A stretch of 64,000 nucleotides of DNA from an uncultured Clostridia bacterium (GTDB taxonomy: Bacteria; Bacillota; Clostridia; Christensenellales; Aristaeellaceae), in assembly GCA_946408995.1 (NCBI GenBank), contig CAMJUL010000010.1, positions 1 to 64,000 of the forward strand, in the 5' to 3' direction. How positions within the stretch are numbered: position 1 is the first letter of the stretch; each line of letters opens with the position of its first letter. The position numbers were made by a program, and so were the translations under genes. Below, one piece after another: positions 32,884-41,382 of this stretch. A model generated the notes under the pieces. The model saw only the letters and a list, made by a program, of their open reading frames with translations, was not told where the DNA came from and did no database searches.

Positions 32884-32920
32884 CCCTTGCGGCGTTCGCC
32901 TTGCAAGGGATTTTGTTTTT
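32884..32920 (+). terminator. Terminator of the tRNA operon
   Basis: CCCTTGC...GCAAGGG stem with an inner GGCG/CGCC pairing, followed by ATTTTGTTTTT. Confidence 0.85.
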
Positions 32921-32928
32921 ATAAAGCT

Positions 32929-32975
32929 GTCCCCCGCTTATCCGTTCGGAACGGAATGCGGGGGACGGTTTTATT
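32929..32975. terminator. Second hairpin, facing the rRNA methyltransferase gene
   Basis: GTCCCCCGC (32929-32937) pairs with GCGGGGGAC (32958-32966), with an inner TCCGTTC/GAACGGA hairpin; TTTTATTT follows on the plus strand. It abuts the stop of the minus-strand gene, so it probably ends both transcripts. Confidence 0.72.
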
Positions 32976-34143
32976 TGTCGACGCGGTAGATCCCGCATTT
33001 CAGATACTGGGTTTCGCTTGAGGCCGCAAGGATCGGATGATCCCGCCCTTGGGTCCGCCACTCGATCTGCATCAGCCGCGCGTGGGCGTCCACCGCGGCG
33101 CTGTGAACCACCTGCCGGAAGGCATCCGGGAGCATGTGCTGACTGCAGGAGCAGGTCACCAGGATGCCGCCCGGGCGGGTCAGCTTGATGCCCCGCAGAT
33201 TGATCTCTTTGTAGCCTCTTTCTGCCGAGGCCACCTGTGAACGGGTTTTCGTAAATGCCGGCGGATCCAGGATGACGACATCGTACTGCTTTCCCTCATC
33301 CGCTTCGCGCCGAAGAAAGTCAAAAGCATTGGCGCATTCAAACCGGACCTGGGACAGGTGATTCAGCGCTGCATTTTCCGCGGCGCACCGGCAGGCATAG
33401 TCCGAGATATCCACCCCGGTCACCTCTGATGCCTGGTAGTGGGCTGCATGAAGGGCGAAGGATCCGATATGCGTGAAGCAATCCAGGACCGTCCTGCCTT
33501 TTACAAAGGGCGCGATGGCCGCGCGATTTTCTTTCTGGTCCAGGAAATAGCCTGTTTTCTGCCCGTTTCGAACGTCCACCAAGAATTGGATGCCGTTCTC
33601 GGTCATCGGCACCTTGTCTTCCGGGACCTCTCCCCGCAGGACACGGCTTTCCTGATCCAGGCCCTCAAGCGCGCGTACGGGGACATCTCCCCTTTCATAG
33701 ATTCCGCGTGGATGCACTTCGTCCTCGAGGGCGTCACAAATGGCTTCTTTGAACCGCTCCATGCCCAGCGACAGGCACTGCATGACCACAATATCCCCAA
33801 AGGCGTCACAGATGACCGCCGGGAGGCCGTCGCTCTCGGCGAAAACCAGTCTGCAGGAAGAAAGAGACGCAAACTGACGGCGGTACTCCACGGCCTCGTG
33901 TACCTTGGCCCGGATCCATGAGGCGTCAATGGGTTCGTCCTTCCAGGTGAGGATCCGTAGCGCGATCTGGGAGCGGGGGTTATACACAGCCCGGGCCAGA
34001 AAGCGTCCGTTCCGGGCGCGCACGGTCAGGACATCTCCGGGAAGGCAGTCGCTGTCCACATAGGAAATGTCACTTTTAAAAATCCAGGGATGTCCGGAGA
34101 AGACCCGTTTTTCTTTTCCGGCATGCAGGACCGCAGTTTTCAT
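32971..34143 (-). CDS. 23S rRNA cytosine methyltransferase, RlmI-like (PUA + class I SAM)
   Basis: 390 residues from ATG 34143 (GGAGG eight bases upstream). An N-terminal PUA domain (G-H-P-W-I-F, P-G-D-V-L-T-V) is followed by an EEHEE-type linker and a Rossmann methyltransferase domain: V-L-D-C-F-T-H-I-G-S-F-A-L-H-A, V-T-G-V-D-I-S, I-L-D-P-P-A-F-T-K, and a catalytic Cys region L-V-T-C-S-C-S-Q-H. RlmI makes m5C1962 in E. coli 23S rRNA; the exact site here is inferred. Confidence 0.88.
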   Translation of the reverse strand: MKTAVLHAGKEKRVFSGHPWIFKSDISYVDSDCLPGDVLTVRARNGRFLARAVYNPRSQIALRILTWKDEPIDASWIRAKVHEAVEYRRQFASLSSCRLVFAESDGLPAVICDAFGDIVVMQCLSLGMERFKEAICDALEDEVHPRGIYERGDVPVRALEGLDQESRVLRGEVPEDKVPMTENGIQFLVDVRNGQKTGYFLDQKENRAAIAPFVKGRTVLDCFTHIGSFALHAAHYQASEVTGVDISDYACRCAAENAALNHLSQVRFECANAFDFLRREADEGKQYDVVILDPPAFTKTRSQVASAERGYKEINLRGIKLTRPGGILVTCSCSQHMLPDAFRQVVHSAAVDAHARLMQIEWRTQGRDHPILAASSETQYLKCGIYRVDK

Positions 34144-34182
34144 GCTCAGCGCCTCCGTAATGGTTAAAAAAATCAGACCCGT

Positions 34183-34211
34183 TTGCATTATAGCATGGAT
34201 TTGAATATAAT
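34183..34211 (+). promoter_or_regulatory. Promoter of the SDR gene
   Basis: TTGCAT (34183-34188), 17-base spacer, TATAAT (34206-34211). Confidence 0.7.
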
Positions 34212-34264
34212 GAAAAGACAAACCTTTGCCGACGAAGGCACACCGACTTCCGGGGAGTGACAGG

Positions 34265-35107
34265 ATGAAAGCGGATTATCTTAAAGGACAGACTGTTTGG
34301 GTCAGCGGCGCGTCCAGCGGACTCGGAAAGGCGATCGCGAAGGCCTTTGTCCAGGCCGGCTGTCATGTAGCCGCCGGGGCAAGGTCCTATCGGCAGGAGG
34401 AAGGGACGCAGGGCGAAACAGGGCTGAAACTGTACCTGGATGTTACAAACGCGGAGAGCGTCGCCCGCTTTAAAGAAAAAGCGGTTTCAGCCTTTGGCGC
34501 TCCGGATGTGCTGATCAATTGCGCAGGGATCCTGACGCTCGCCCCCTTTGAGACATACACCCTGGAAGAGATCCATCAGGTGATGGATACCGATTTTTAC
34601 GGTATGGTCCGTATGTGCAAGGCGGCCATCGGCCCCATGCGGGAAAAAGGAGGCGGAAAAATCGTCTGCCTTTCCTCCATCAACGGGCTTCTCGGCATTC
34701 CCTACCAGGGAGCGTATACCGCCGCAAAGCATGCGGTGGAAGGGTTTGCGGAGTGCCTGGCCATGGAAGTGAAGCCTTTTGGCATTCAGGTGATGCTGAT
34801 CGAGCCGGGCGACCACCGGTCCGGCGCAAGCATGTATCGTCGCCATGGGGCCGGGGTAACGCGAAGCCCGCTTTACCACCCGTCCTTTGAAAACGTGACC
34901 CAAACCATCAGCCATGACGAGACCCATGGTTCTGATCCGGACAGGCTTGGGCGGAAGCTGGCAGCCTTGGTGGGGCGCAGGCGGCTGCCAATGCGCAGAT
35001 GCATCGCCTCCCCTGGGCAAAAAGCGGCCGTTGTGCTGCATGGCCTTTTACCGGGCAGGCTTTTTTCCACGCTGATCGCCGCGTATTATCACACTTACCG
35101 CAGATAA
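34265..35107 (+). CDS. Short-chain dehydrogenase/reductase
   Basis: 280 residues. Classical SDR motifs: V-S-G-A-S-S-G-L-G-K-A-I (nucleotide binding), L-I-N-C-A-G-I-L, the catalytic Ser in C-L-S-S-I-N-G, and Y-T-A-A-K-H-A with Tyr and Lys. After I-E-P-G-D the C-terminal third is variable and basic. Substrate unknown. Transcribed alone, divergent from the rRNA methyltransferase gene. Other ATGs are not better placed. Confidence 0.88.
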   Translation: MKADYLKGQTVWVSGASSGLGKAIAKAFVQAGCHVAAGARSYRQEEGTQGETGLKLYLDVTNAESVARFKEKAVSAFGAPDVLINCAGILTLAPFETYTLEEIHQVMDTDFYGMVRMCKAAIGPMREKGGGKIVCLSSINGLLGIPYQGAYTAAKHAVEGFAECLAMEVKPFGIQVMLIEPGDHRSGASMYRRHGAGVTRSPLYHPSFENVTQTISHDETHGSDPDRLGRKLAALVGRRRLPMRRCIASPGQKAAVVLHGLLPGRLFSTLIAAYYHTYRR

Positions 35108-35159
35108 ACAGCCGGGGTTTCCGGGGATTCCGGGACTTCTCCTGGACGAATTTTTGCCA

Positions 35160-35188
35160 TTGTCAAGGGCCAAAAAAGCATGTATAAT
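35160..35188 (+). promoter_or_regulatory. Promoter of the pseudo-receiver/SPFH operon
   Basis: TTGTCA (35160-35165), 17-base spacer, TATAAT (35183-35188). Confidence 0.82.
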
Positions 35189-35220
35189 ATAAATGAGTCT
35201 CTTCTCTTGAAGGAGGGTGT

Positions 35221-36039
35221 ATGTATAAGCTGCTTTTGGCAACTGACCGTCAAGACATCGCAGAACAGTTTGAAACGATCGATTGGACAAAACTGGGTTA
35301 TCATAAACCTTATTATGCGGCTACAAGCTTAGAGGCTATTGACTGTATCCGTACCAAGCCGATTGACGCAGTCGGATTTCATTTTGAGGAGAAGGCGGCG
35401 GCGCCTCTGACCCGGTTCCTCCACATCGAGCGGCCGAGCCTTCCTGTTTTCAGCGTGACGGACAACGTCGAAAAACAAACAGACATCCTGATCGAAATGC
35501 GTTCGGTCCTGAACAGGATTCATGCGGATATTTCCGATATTCCATATGATGACGACATGATGCGTACCCTGATGCGGGATGAACTGGTCCACAGCCTTCT
35601 GTGCGGCGAGATCGAGGATTATTCGGTCGTCGTCCGCCAGCTGAAGCTGATCCGCAGCCATGTTTCCATGACCAGGCCCTGTATGGTGTATGAGATGGAC
35701 CTGCCTCAGGGGGAAATCTACATGAAACAGCATGTCAGTGCCGCAGACAGGCTGGAGCGTGCGCTGCGCAACAATTTTTTCGGCAGGTATGTGGATCACA
35801 TCTATTTTGCGGTCGCGGTGCTCTCCCCCAGGCATATCCGTGTCGTGGCCATCCCGGAAGCCGGCCTGGAACAGGATCTGGAGGATTACACGAGCAGGGC
35901 CAACGCGCATGTTGCGCAAAGCATCGAAATGATCAAGGAATACCTGAACCTGGACATTTCCATTGAACAGTGCGGTATGATCCCCAGTCTCCGCGCATTT
36001 TGCGATGATGAACCATTCAATGAAGGAGGTAACGGATAA
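35221..36039 (+). CDS. Receiver-like protein lacking the phospho-acceptor and DNA-binding domain
   Basis: 272 residues. The first 115 residues follow the receiver domain of YesN/AraC-type response regulators (M-Y-K-L-L-L-A-T-D, then F-E-T-I-D-W-T-K-L-G-Y), but the acidic pair is T-D and the position of the phosphorylated Asp (D-A-V-G-F-H-F) has no Asp at the strand end. The remaining 155 residues match the middle part of such regulators, and the AraC helix-turn-helix expected at the C terminus is absent. AAGGAGG precedes the ATG. Its stop overlaps the SPFH gene start (TAATG), so the two products are probably made together. Function unknown; a protein-protein adaptor is a guess. Confidence 0.65.
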   Translation: MYKLLLATDRQDIAEQFETIDWTKLGYHKPYYAATSLEAIDCIRTKPIDAVGFHFEEKAAAPLTRFLHIERPSLPVFSVTDNVEKQTDILIEMRSVLNRIHADISDIPYDDDMMRTLMRDELVHSLLCGEIEDYSVVVRQLKLIRSHVSMTRPCMVYEMDLPQGEIYMKQHVSAADRLERALRNNFFGRYVDHIYFAVAVLSPRHIRVVAIPEAGLEQDLEDYTSRANAHVAQSIEMIKEYLNLDISIEQCGMIPSLRAFCDDEPFNEGGNG

Positions 36040-37031
36040 TGGGCTTTTTCTCAATGCTGACGGGACAATTCATCGATGTGATCGAATGGACGGACTCCTC
36101 CCCCAATACCATGGTGTACCGCTTCAATAAAGACGGAAACGCCATTATGATGGGGGCGCAGCTGACGGTGCGGGAAAGCCAGGTGGCCGTCATGGTCAGC
36201 GAAGGCCGGATTGCGGATGTTTTCGGCCCCGGCCGCTATCAGCTGTCCACCCAGAACATGCCGGTGATGACCATGCTTCAGTCCTGGCGGTACGGGTTCA
36301 ACAGTCCTTTTAAGGCGGAAGTTTATTTTGTCAATACCCGGCAGTTCCTGAACTGCAAATGGGGCACCAGCAACCCCGTGATGATGCGGGATACGGAATT
36401 CGGAGTGGTCCGGCTGCGCGCCTTTGGCATCTATTCCTTCTCCGTACAGGATCCGGTAGTTTTCCTCAAGCAGGTCTTCGGAACCAGCCAGCTTTTCACT
36501 ACGGAAGGGGTCACGGAACACCTCAAGCGGGTCATCATCTCTTCTCTGTCGGACATCTTGGCGCAGAGCAAGATCCCCGCTCTGGACCTGGCGGCCAATT
36601 ATGACGAACTGGGCCAGTATGTCCGCAAGAGCCTTGCGCCCAAATTTGCCGAGCTGGGTTTGAACCTGAACTCCTTCAACATTGAAAACATTTCCCTCCC
36701 GGCGGAAGTCGAACAAGCGATGGACCGCAGGACCAGCATGGGCGTTGTGGGAGATCTGAACCAGTACGCGCAGTATCAGGCGGCGGAATCCATCAGGGAT
36801 GCCGCGAAAAATACAAACGGTGCGGCCGGTCTGGGCGCCGGTTTTGGGGCTGCTGCTGCCATCAGCCAGATGATGCAGACCCAGAATGCTCCGGCTTTCC
36901 AGCAGCCTCCCAAGCCCGCGGCCCCGCAGGCCCCGGCGGCTGACGGTGATACCAAGTTCTGCTGCGAATGCGGCTCCAAGATTCCAAGAAGCGCCAAGTT
37001 CTGCCCGGAATGCGGCACAAAACAGGGCTGA
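36039..37031 (+). CDS. SPFH-domain protein with C-terminal zinc ribbon (YdjI type)
   Basis: 330 residues. An SPFH (stomatin/flotillin-like) domain spans about residues 20-210 (V-S-E-G-R-I-A-D-V-F-G-P-G-R-Y, L-R-A-F-G-I-Y-S-F). It is followed by a helical region, a Gly/Ala/Pro/Gln-rich linker (about 255-300), and a zinc ribbon F-C-C-E-C-G then F-C-P-E-C-G. This matches the Bacillus YdjI/'virion core' family; YdjI takes part with YdjG/YdjH in recruiting LiaI-like membrane stress proteins. No liaI or ydjGH is adjacent here. Followed directly by a terminator. Confidence 0.85.
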   Translation: MGFFSMLTGQFIDVIEWTDSSPNTMVYRFNKDGNAIMMGAQLTVRESQVAVMVSEGRIADVFGPGRYQLSTQNMPVMTMLQSWRYGFNSPFKAEVYFVNTRQFLNCKWGTSNPVMMRDTEFGVVRLRAFGIYSFSVQDPVVFLKQVFGTSQLFTTEGVTEHLKRVIISSLSDILAQSKIPALDLAANYDELGQYVRKSLAPKFAELGLNLNSFNIENISLPAEVEQAMDRRTSMGVVGDLNQYAQYQAAESIRDAAKNTNGAAGLGAGFGAAAAISQMMQTQNAPAFQQPPKPAAPQAPAADGDTKFCCECGSKIPRSAKFCPECGTKQG

Positions 37032-37040
37032 TCTCCATTA

Positions 37041-37067
37041 AAAGCCGGTCCCTGGGGCCGGCTTTTT
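37041..37067 (+). terminator. Rho-independent terminator
   Basis: AAAGCCGG, nine-base loop, CCGGCTTT, TT; ten bases after the SPFH gene. Confidence 0.88.
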
Positions 37068-37097
37068 GAAATTGATTCACCCTATTGGAGGAATGAC

Positions 37098-37787
37098 ATG
37101 TCCGAGAACACGACAAAGAAAAAAGACGATCTAATGGGCAAGGTCCAATTTGACATGGCTGCCGAAGACCAGCAGAGCCGCGGCACCTACAATGCAGCCA
37201 TTGGGCTGACGGTGATTGCGGGCTGCCTGATCAATTACCTGATGAGCCGCTTCCTCTCGGCGCCCATGGCCAATATGCACCCGATCCTGTCGCTGGTCCT
37301 GTACCTTGCCGGCAGCTTTGGCGGCCTCTACATTGTAAACCGGAGCGAAAATCCCGGCGCAGCCATTCTGGGCTTTGGGCTGCTGGCTGTTTCCATGGGC
37401 GTTGTTTTGACTGGCATCCTGAGTCATTATGAACTGCCAAGCATCCAAAATGCATTTCTGATTACGGCCGGCATCTGCGCGGTGATGACCCTTGTGTCCT
37501 CGCTGGCGCCGAATTTCTTTCTCAGCCTTGGCAAGGCACTTGGGATCACGTTGCTGATCGTCATCATCGCCGAAGTCTTCTGCCTGATTTTCTTCCGGTC
37601 CGCCTTGAGCATTTTTGACTATGTCGTCATCCTTCTCTTCAGCGGATACATCGGCTATGACTGGGCCCTGGCACAGCAGCGTCCCGCCACCCTTCTAAAT
37701 GCCCTGCGCAGCAGTTGTGCCATTTATGTGGATGTCATCAACATCTTTGTCCGGATCCTTTCCATCATGGGAAAGCGCAAGGATTAA
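37098..37787 (+). CDS. Bax inhibitor-1 (BI-1/YccA)-like membrane protein
   Basis: 229 residues, seven hydrophobic segments. The last part, Y-V-V-I-L-L-F-S-G-Y-I-G-Y-D-W-A-L then I-Y-V-D-V-I-N-I-F-V-R-I-L, is close to the BI-1/YetJ signature in which the Asp of the G-x-x-x-Y-D-x-Q motif gates Ca2+/H+. Here Gln is replaced (D-W-A-L-A-Q). GGAGG precedes the ATG. Membrane protein with a possible ion-leak role; the assignment rests on the C-terminal half. Confidence 0.72.
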   Translation: MSENTTKKKDDLMGKVQFDMAAEDQQSRGTYNAAIGLTVIAGCLINYLMSRFLSAPMANMHPILSLVLYLAGSFGGLYIVNRSENPGAAILGFGLLAVSMGVVLTGILSHYELPSIQNAFLITAGICAVMTLVSSLAPNFFLSLGKALGITLLIVIIAEVFCLIFFRSALSIFDYVVILLFSGYIGYDWALAQQRPATLLNALRSSCAIYVDVINIFVRILSIMGKRKD

Positions 37788-37827
37788 GGCTGCGCATTCC
37801 TCTTCTGAAAGGATTTTGGTCTCTGTC

Positions 37828-38394
37828 ATGGATGTGAAAGCTGTGTGTCACGAAGAAGAAAATCTTTTTCCAAGCGAACCTTTTGACAAAATGGCGAGCC
37901 TTCCGGAATGGAATGAATTGCCGGAGATCCCGCTGTACATGGATCAGGTCCTTTTCCTGCTGAACAGATACCTTTACCCTGTTCAGCAGGATTTCCATGA
38001 GGAGAAGAGCCTTACGCCCTCCATGATCAACAATTATATCAAATCCCGTCTTCTACCCCCAAGCGTCCGCAAGCGCTATTCCCGTCCGCACCTTGCCGCG
38101 CTGCTGATGATCTGCTGCCTGAAGGAAAGCGTCGCAATATCCGATATCCCGCTGCTGCTGGGTCCATTGGACTCGGACGAAGGGATCCGGAATGCCTATG
38201 AGGCGTTCCGGACAGCCTATCAGCGGTCTTTTGAACGGATCAAGGCCATGAGCCGGCCTCCCCTGGACCATGAAGGCCCTCCGGATACGTCTCGCAGAGA
38301 CAGGGTGCTGGACCTGGCGCTTTCCGCCAATCTATGCAAAACGCTAACCGGCCTCTGCCTTCACCGGAAGCAGGAGCCCGAACAGCGGTCCTGA
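37828..38394 (+). CDS. DUF1836 domain protein (MerR-like DNA-binding fold)
   Basis: 188 residues. The DUF1836 core is visible: Y-M-D-Q-V-L-F-L-L-N, L-T-P-S-M-I-N-N-Y-I-K-S-R-L-L-P-P-S-V-R, and S-R-P-H-L-A-A-L-L-M-I-C-C-L-K. The family is widespread in Firmicutes and thought to bind DNA; no target is known. The ATG at 37828 is used because in-frame codons upstream are too near AAAGGA; GTG at 37834 is possible. Confidence 0.8.
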   Translation: MDVKAVCHEEENLFPSEPFDKMASLPEWNELPEIPLYMDQVLFLLNRYLYPVQQDFHEEKSLTPSMINNYIKSRLLPPSVRKRYSRPHLAALLMICCLKESVAISDIPLLLGPLDSDEGIRNAYEAFRTAYQRSFERIKAMSRPPLDHEGPPDTSRRDRVLDLALSANLCKTLTGLCLHRKQEPEQRS

Positions 38395-38435
38395 TAAAGC
38401 GCGATCAATCGTTATCAAAGGAGATACCCATAGGA

Positions 38436-39611
38436 ATGAGTGAATCTGTCAATCCGTTTTCAAGCCTGGATCTGTCCCCCGAAATACTGGACGCCCTGAA
38501 AAAAATGGGTTTCAGTTCAATGACGCCTGTTCAGCAGCAAACCATTCCGCTGATGATGGAGGGCCATGACATCATCGCCATTGCGCCCACCGGTACCGGC
38601 AAAACCCTCGCCTTCGGAATACCCATGCTGGAGTATATCAGCCTGAAGGATTCCAGGGTGCAGGAAATCGTCCTTGCCCCCACCCGTGAGCTTGCGGTGC
38701 AGATCGGTGAGGAACTGACCCGCCTTGCAGCCTTCATTCCGGAGCTGCGCATTTGCGTTCTTTATGGCGGTCAGCCCATTGCCCGCCAGCTCGACAAGCT
38801 GAAAAAGCACCCACAGGTGGTCATCGCTACCCCTGGCAGGCTGCTGGACCATTTCCAGCGCGGCACCCTGCGGCTGAATGCCGTACATACCCTGGTTCTG
38901 GATGAGGCAGACGAAATGTTGGATATGGGGTTTATCAAGGATGTAACGCGGATCATTGACGCCATCCCCCCCACCCGTCAGTTCGTAATGTTTTCCGCCA
39001 CCACCAACCAGGATGTCATGACCATTTCGTGGAAGTACCAGCATGATCCCGTGGACATCACCATAGAGGCTACGGAGGAAAACAAGCCGCAGATTACCCA
39101 ATACGTTATCCCTGCAGACAGAGACAATAAATACAGCAGGCTTTTGTACCTGCTTGACAGTGACGAATACAAACGGGTGATGATCTTTACCAATACCAAG
39201 GATATGGCGCACCGTCTCAATGAACGGCTGCACAAGGAAGGCTATGCGTCTGAAGCGCTCCACGGCAACATTCCGCAAAACAAACGCAGTCAGGTCATGA
39301 ATGATTTCAAAAAAGGCCGTTTCCCCATCCTGGTATGTACGGACGTGGCGGCAAGGGGAATCGATGTGTTTGACGTGGAAGCGGTCATCAACTATGACCT
39401 GCCCAATGAGAACGAATACTACCTGCACCGGATCGGCCGGACGGGTCGGGCCAAAAGACATGGCGTGGCCTTTACCCTGATGACTTTTCAGGACAGTGTC
39501 CGTATGGACGAAATCCTGAAATACATGCAAAGTACCCCCATTAAGCTGCATTTTGACGAGCATGAGATCCTCAGGGACGAGGAGGGCACCCCTTTCTTTG
39601 ACAGCATCTGA
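38436..39611 (+). CDS. DEAD-box RNA helicase
   Basis: 391 residues. Helicase motifs in order: Q motif T-P-V-Q-Q-Q-T-I-P, motif I A-P-T-G-T-G-K-T, Ia P-T-R-E-L-A, Ib T-P-G-R-L-L-D, II D-E-A-D, III S-A-T, IV I-F-T-N-T, V A-R-G-I-D, and VI H-R-I-G-R-T-G-R. It lacks the extended C-terminal RNA-binding domains of CshA or DbpA, so it is a minimal RhlE/CshB-like helicase core. The start at 38436 has AGGA close by and AAAGGAG further upstream. A terminator follows. Confidence 0.92.
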   Translation: MSESVNPFSSLDLSPEILDALKKMGFSSMTPVQQQTIPLMMEGHDIIAIAPTGTGKTLAFGIPMLEYISLKDSRVQEIVLAPTRELAVQIGEELTRLAAFIPELRICVLYGGQPIARQLDKLKKHPQVVIATPGRLLDHFQRGTLRLNAVHTLVLDEADEMLDMGFIKDVTRIIDAIPPTRQFVMFSATTNQDVMTISWKYQHDPVDITIEATEENKPQITQYVIPADRDNKYSRLLYLLDSDEYKRVMIFTNTKDMAHRLNERLHKEGYASEALHGNIPQNKRSQVMNDFKKGRFPILVCTDVAARGIDVFDVEAVINYDLPNENEYYLHRIGRTGRAKRHGVAFTLMTFQDSVRMDEILKYMQSTPIKLHFDEHEILRDEEGTPFFDSI

Positions 39612-39621
39612 CGACTCAATA

Positions 39622-39666
39622 AAAAAAGCTTTCCCTCCGTTTTTGCCGGGGGAAAGCCTTTTTTAT
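39622..39666. terminator. Bidirectional terminator
   Basis: A7 then GCTTTCCCTCCG (39629-39640) pairing with CCGGGGGAAAGC (39647-39658) and a T run. Serves the helicase gene and the convergent HPr-like gene. Confidence 0.9.
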
Positions 39667-39676
39667 TGGACGGATG

Positions 39677-39904
39677 TCAGGCGGTAAACTGCTGAATGTC
39701 GCTGACCAGGTCGTCGCAGTCATCGTTATAAATGTCCAGGGTGATGGGCTTGCTCAAATCCAGGGAGAAAATGCCCAGGATTGATTTGGCGTCCACAACG
39801 TGACGGCCGGAGCGAAGGTCCATTTCATAGGGATAACGGTTGACCGTGTTCACAAAGGTTTTGACTTCTTCGGCGAAATTCAGTTTGATCGGAATAGATT
39901 TCAT
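39677..39904 (-). CDS. HPr-like protein lacking the phosphorylatable histidine
   Basis: 75 residues. The second half, V-D-A-K-S-I-L-G-I-F-S-L-D-L, is the HPr pattern around the regulatory Ser (S-I-M-G-x-x-S-L). The first half has no N-x-G-L-H-A-R-P, so the PTS phosphotransfer His is absent; there is no His anywhere near position 15. A Ser at the Ser46-like position remains. The start overlaps the gltX stop (ATGA), tying its translation to two tRNA synthetases. It cannot act as a sugar-PTS carrier; a structural or regulatory role is inference. Confidence 0.75.
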   Translation of the reverse strand: MKSIPIKLNFAEEVKTFVNTVNRYPYEMDLRSGRHVVDAKSILGIFSLDLSKPITLDIYNDDCDDLVSDIQQFTA

Positions 39905-41382
39905 TGTACATTCCCCTTTCCATAGGCGTCTTGTAGTCTGGCAATGGCACGGTCCAGTCTTGCGAGGGTTTCTTCCCGGCCCAGAAGATAAGCAATTTCA
40001 AAGGCTCCGCCCGGTGTGTTGGCCAGACCCGAAATGGCGATCCTCAAGGGCCAAAGAACGGCGCCGTTTTTCAGGCCCTTTTCCTGGATGGCGTCCATCA
40101 CCCGATCGTGGATTTCCGCTTCCGTCCAAGGCCCTAAAGCTTCGAGAACCGGTTTGACCATGCAAAGCGCATCGGCCGCAGTCTCCGGCGCGGTTTTCAT
40201 TTTTTTGTTAAAGTACAGGTCAAGCTCATAGGCGGGCATGTCCTTCAGGAACGCGACCATTTCCGGAATCCGGTTGAAGACCTCTGTCCTACCCTGCATC
40301 AATTCAGCCAATCTGCGGAAATCCATCTGCCGGTCCATTCCCTCAAAGGCCTTCTCAAACCAGGGCGTTGCCAGAGAAAGATACTTTTCAAAGGGCAGCT
40401 GCCGGATGTATTGGGCGTTGAACCAGGTCAGCTTCTCCACATCAAAGATCCCGGGGGATTTGCTCAAACCGCTGATGTCAAAGGCCTGGACGAGCTCATC
40501 CATGGTGAACATTTCCCTATCGTCCCCGGGGTTCCATCCCACCAGGGCCAGGTAGTTGATCAGGGCCTCTTTCAAATAGCCTTTGCTGATGAAATCACTG
40601 TAATAAGCATCCCCGTCCCGTTTGGAAAGCTTGTGCTCCTTGTCCCTCATCACAGTGGGCAGATGCACATATTTGGGGATCTCCCAGCCAAAGGCCTCGT
40701 AAAGCAGATTGTATTTGGGGGTCGAGGAAAGATATTCCATTCCCCGCATGATATGAGTAATCCCCATCAGATGATCGTCAATGACATTGGCGAAATTATA
40801 GGTGGGCATACCGTCCTGCTTGATCAGCACCATATCATCCAGGGTATCATTGGGCATGGAAATCTCGCCGAAGACCATGTCCTTGTAGGAGGTCTCCCCT
40901 TCGGTGGGCGTATTCTGCCGGATTACGTACGGAACCCCCGCCTTCAGCTTGCGCTCCACTTCTTCCTTCGACAGGTGAAGGCAATGCTTATCATACTTAA
41001 AAACTTCTCCGCGCGCTTCCGCGGCAGCCTTCCGCTCTGCCAGCTCCTCCTTGGTGCAGAAGCAGTAATAGGCGTGGCCGCTGCGGATAAGCTCCTCCGC
41101 GTATGGAAGATACAGGTCCTTCCGGTCAGACTGGATGTACGGCCCGTATTCGCCGCCCTTGTCCGGGCCTTCGTCCCAGTCCATTCCGCAATCCCGCAGG
41201 GTATCATAAATCACCTGCGTTGCGCCAGGCACCAGGCGTTCCTGGTCCGTGTCCTCGATGCGCAGGATAAACTTCCCGCCCATTTTCCTGGCGTACAGAT
41301 AATTGTACAGCGCGGTCCTGACGCCGCCCAAATGCATAAAGCCCGTCGGGCTCGGCGCAAAACGCGTCCTCACTTCCGTCAT
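39901..41382 (-). CDS. gltX: Glutamyl-tRNA synthetase
   Basis: 493 residues. Class I motifs: F-A-P-S-P-T-G-F-M-H-L-G-G-V-R-T (HIGH-type) and H-K-L-S-K-R-D-G (KMSKS-type). The C-terminal helical anticodon domain is complete. The enzyme gives Glu-tRNA-Glu; with a GlnRS next to it, it may be discriminating, though a GatCAB pathway cannot be excluded from this window. Overlaps glnS by four bases upstream and the HPr-like gene downstream. Confidence 0.95.
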   Translation of the reverse strand: MTEVRTRFAPSPTGFMHLGGVRTALYNYLYARKMGGKFILRIEDTDQERLVPGATQVIYDTLRDCGMDWDEGPDKGGEYGPYIQSDRKDLYLPYAEELIRSGHAYYCFCTKEELAERKAAAEARGEVFKYDKHCLHLSKEEVERKLKAGVPYVIRQNTPTEGETSYKDMVFGEISMPNDTLDDMVLIKQDGMPTYNFANVIDDHLMGITHIMRGMEYLSSTPKYNLLYEAFGWEIPKYVHLPTVMRDKEHKLSKRDGDAYYSDFISKGYLKEALINYLALVGWNPGDDREMFTMDELVQAFDISGLSKSPGIFDVEKLTWFNAQYIRQLPFEKYLSLATPWFEKAFEGMDRQMDFRRLAELMQGRTEVFNRIPEMVAFLKDMPAYELDLYFNKKMKTAPETAADALCMVKPVLEALGPWTEAEIHDRVMDAIQEKGLKNGAVLWPLRIAISGLANTPGGAFEIAYLLGREETLARLDRAIARLQDAYGKGNVQ

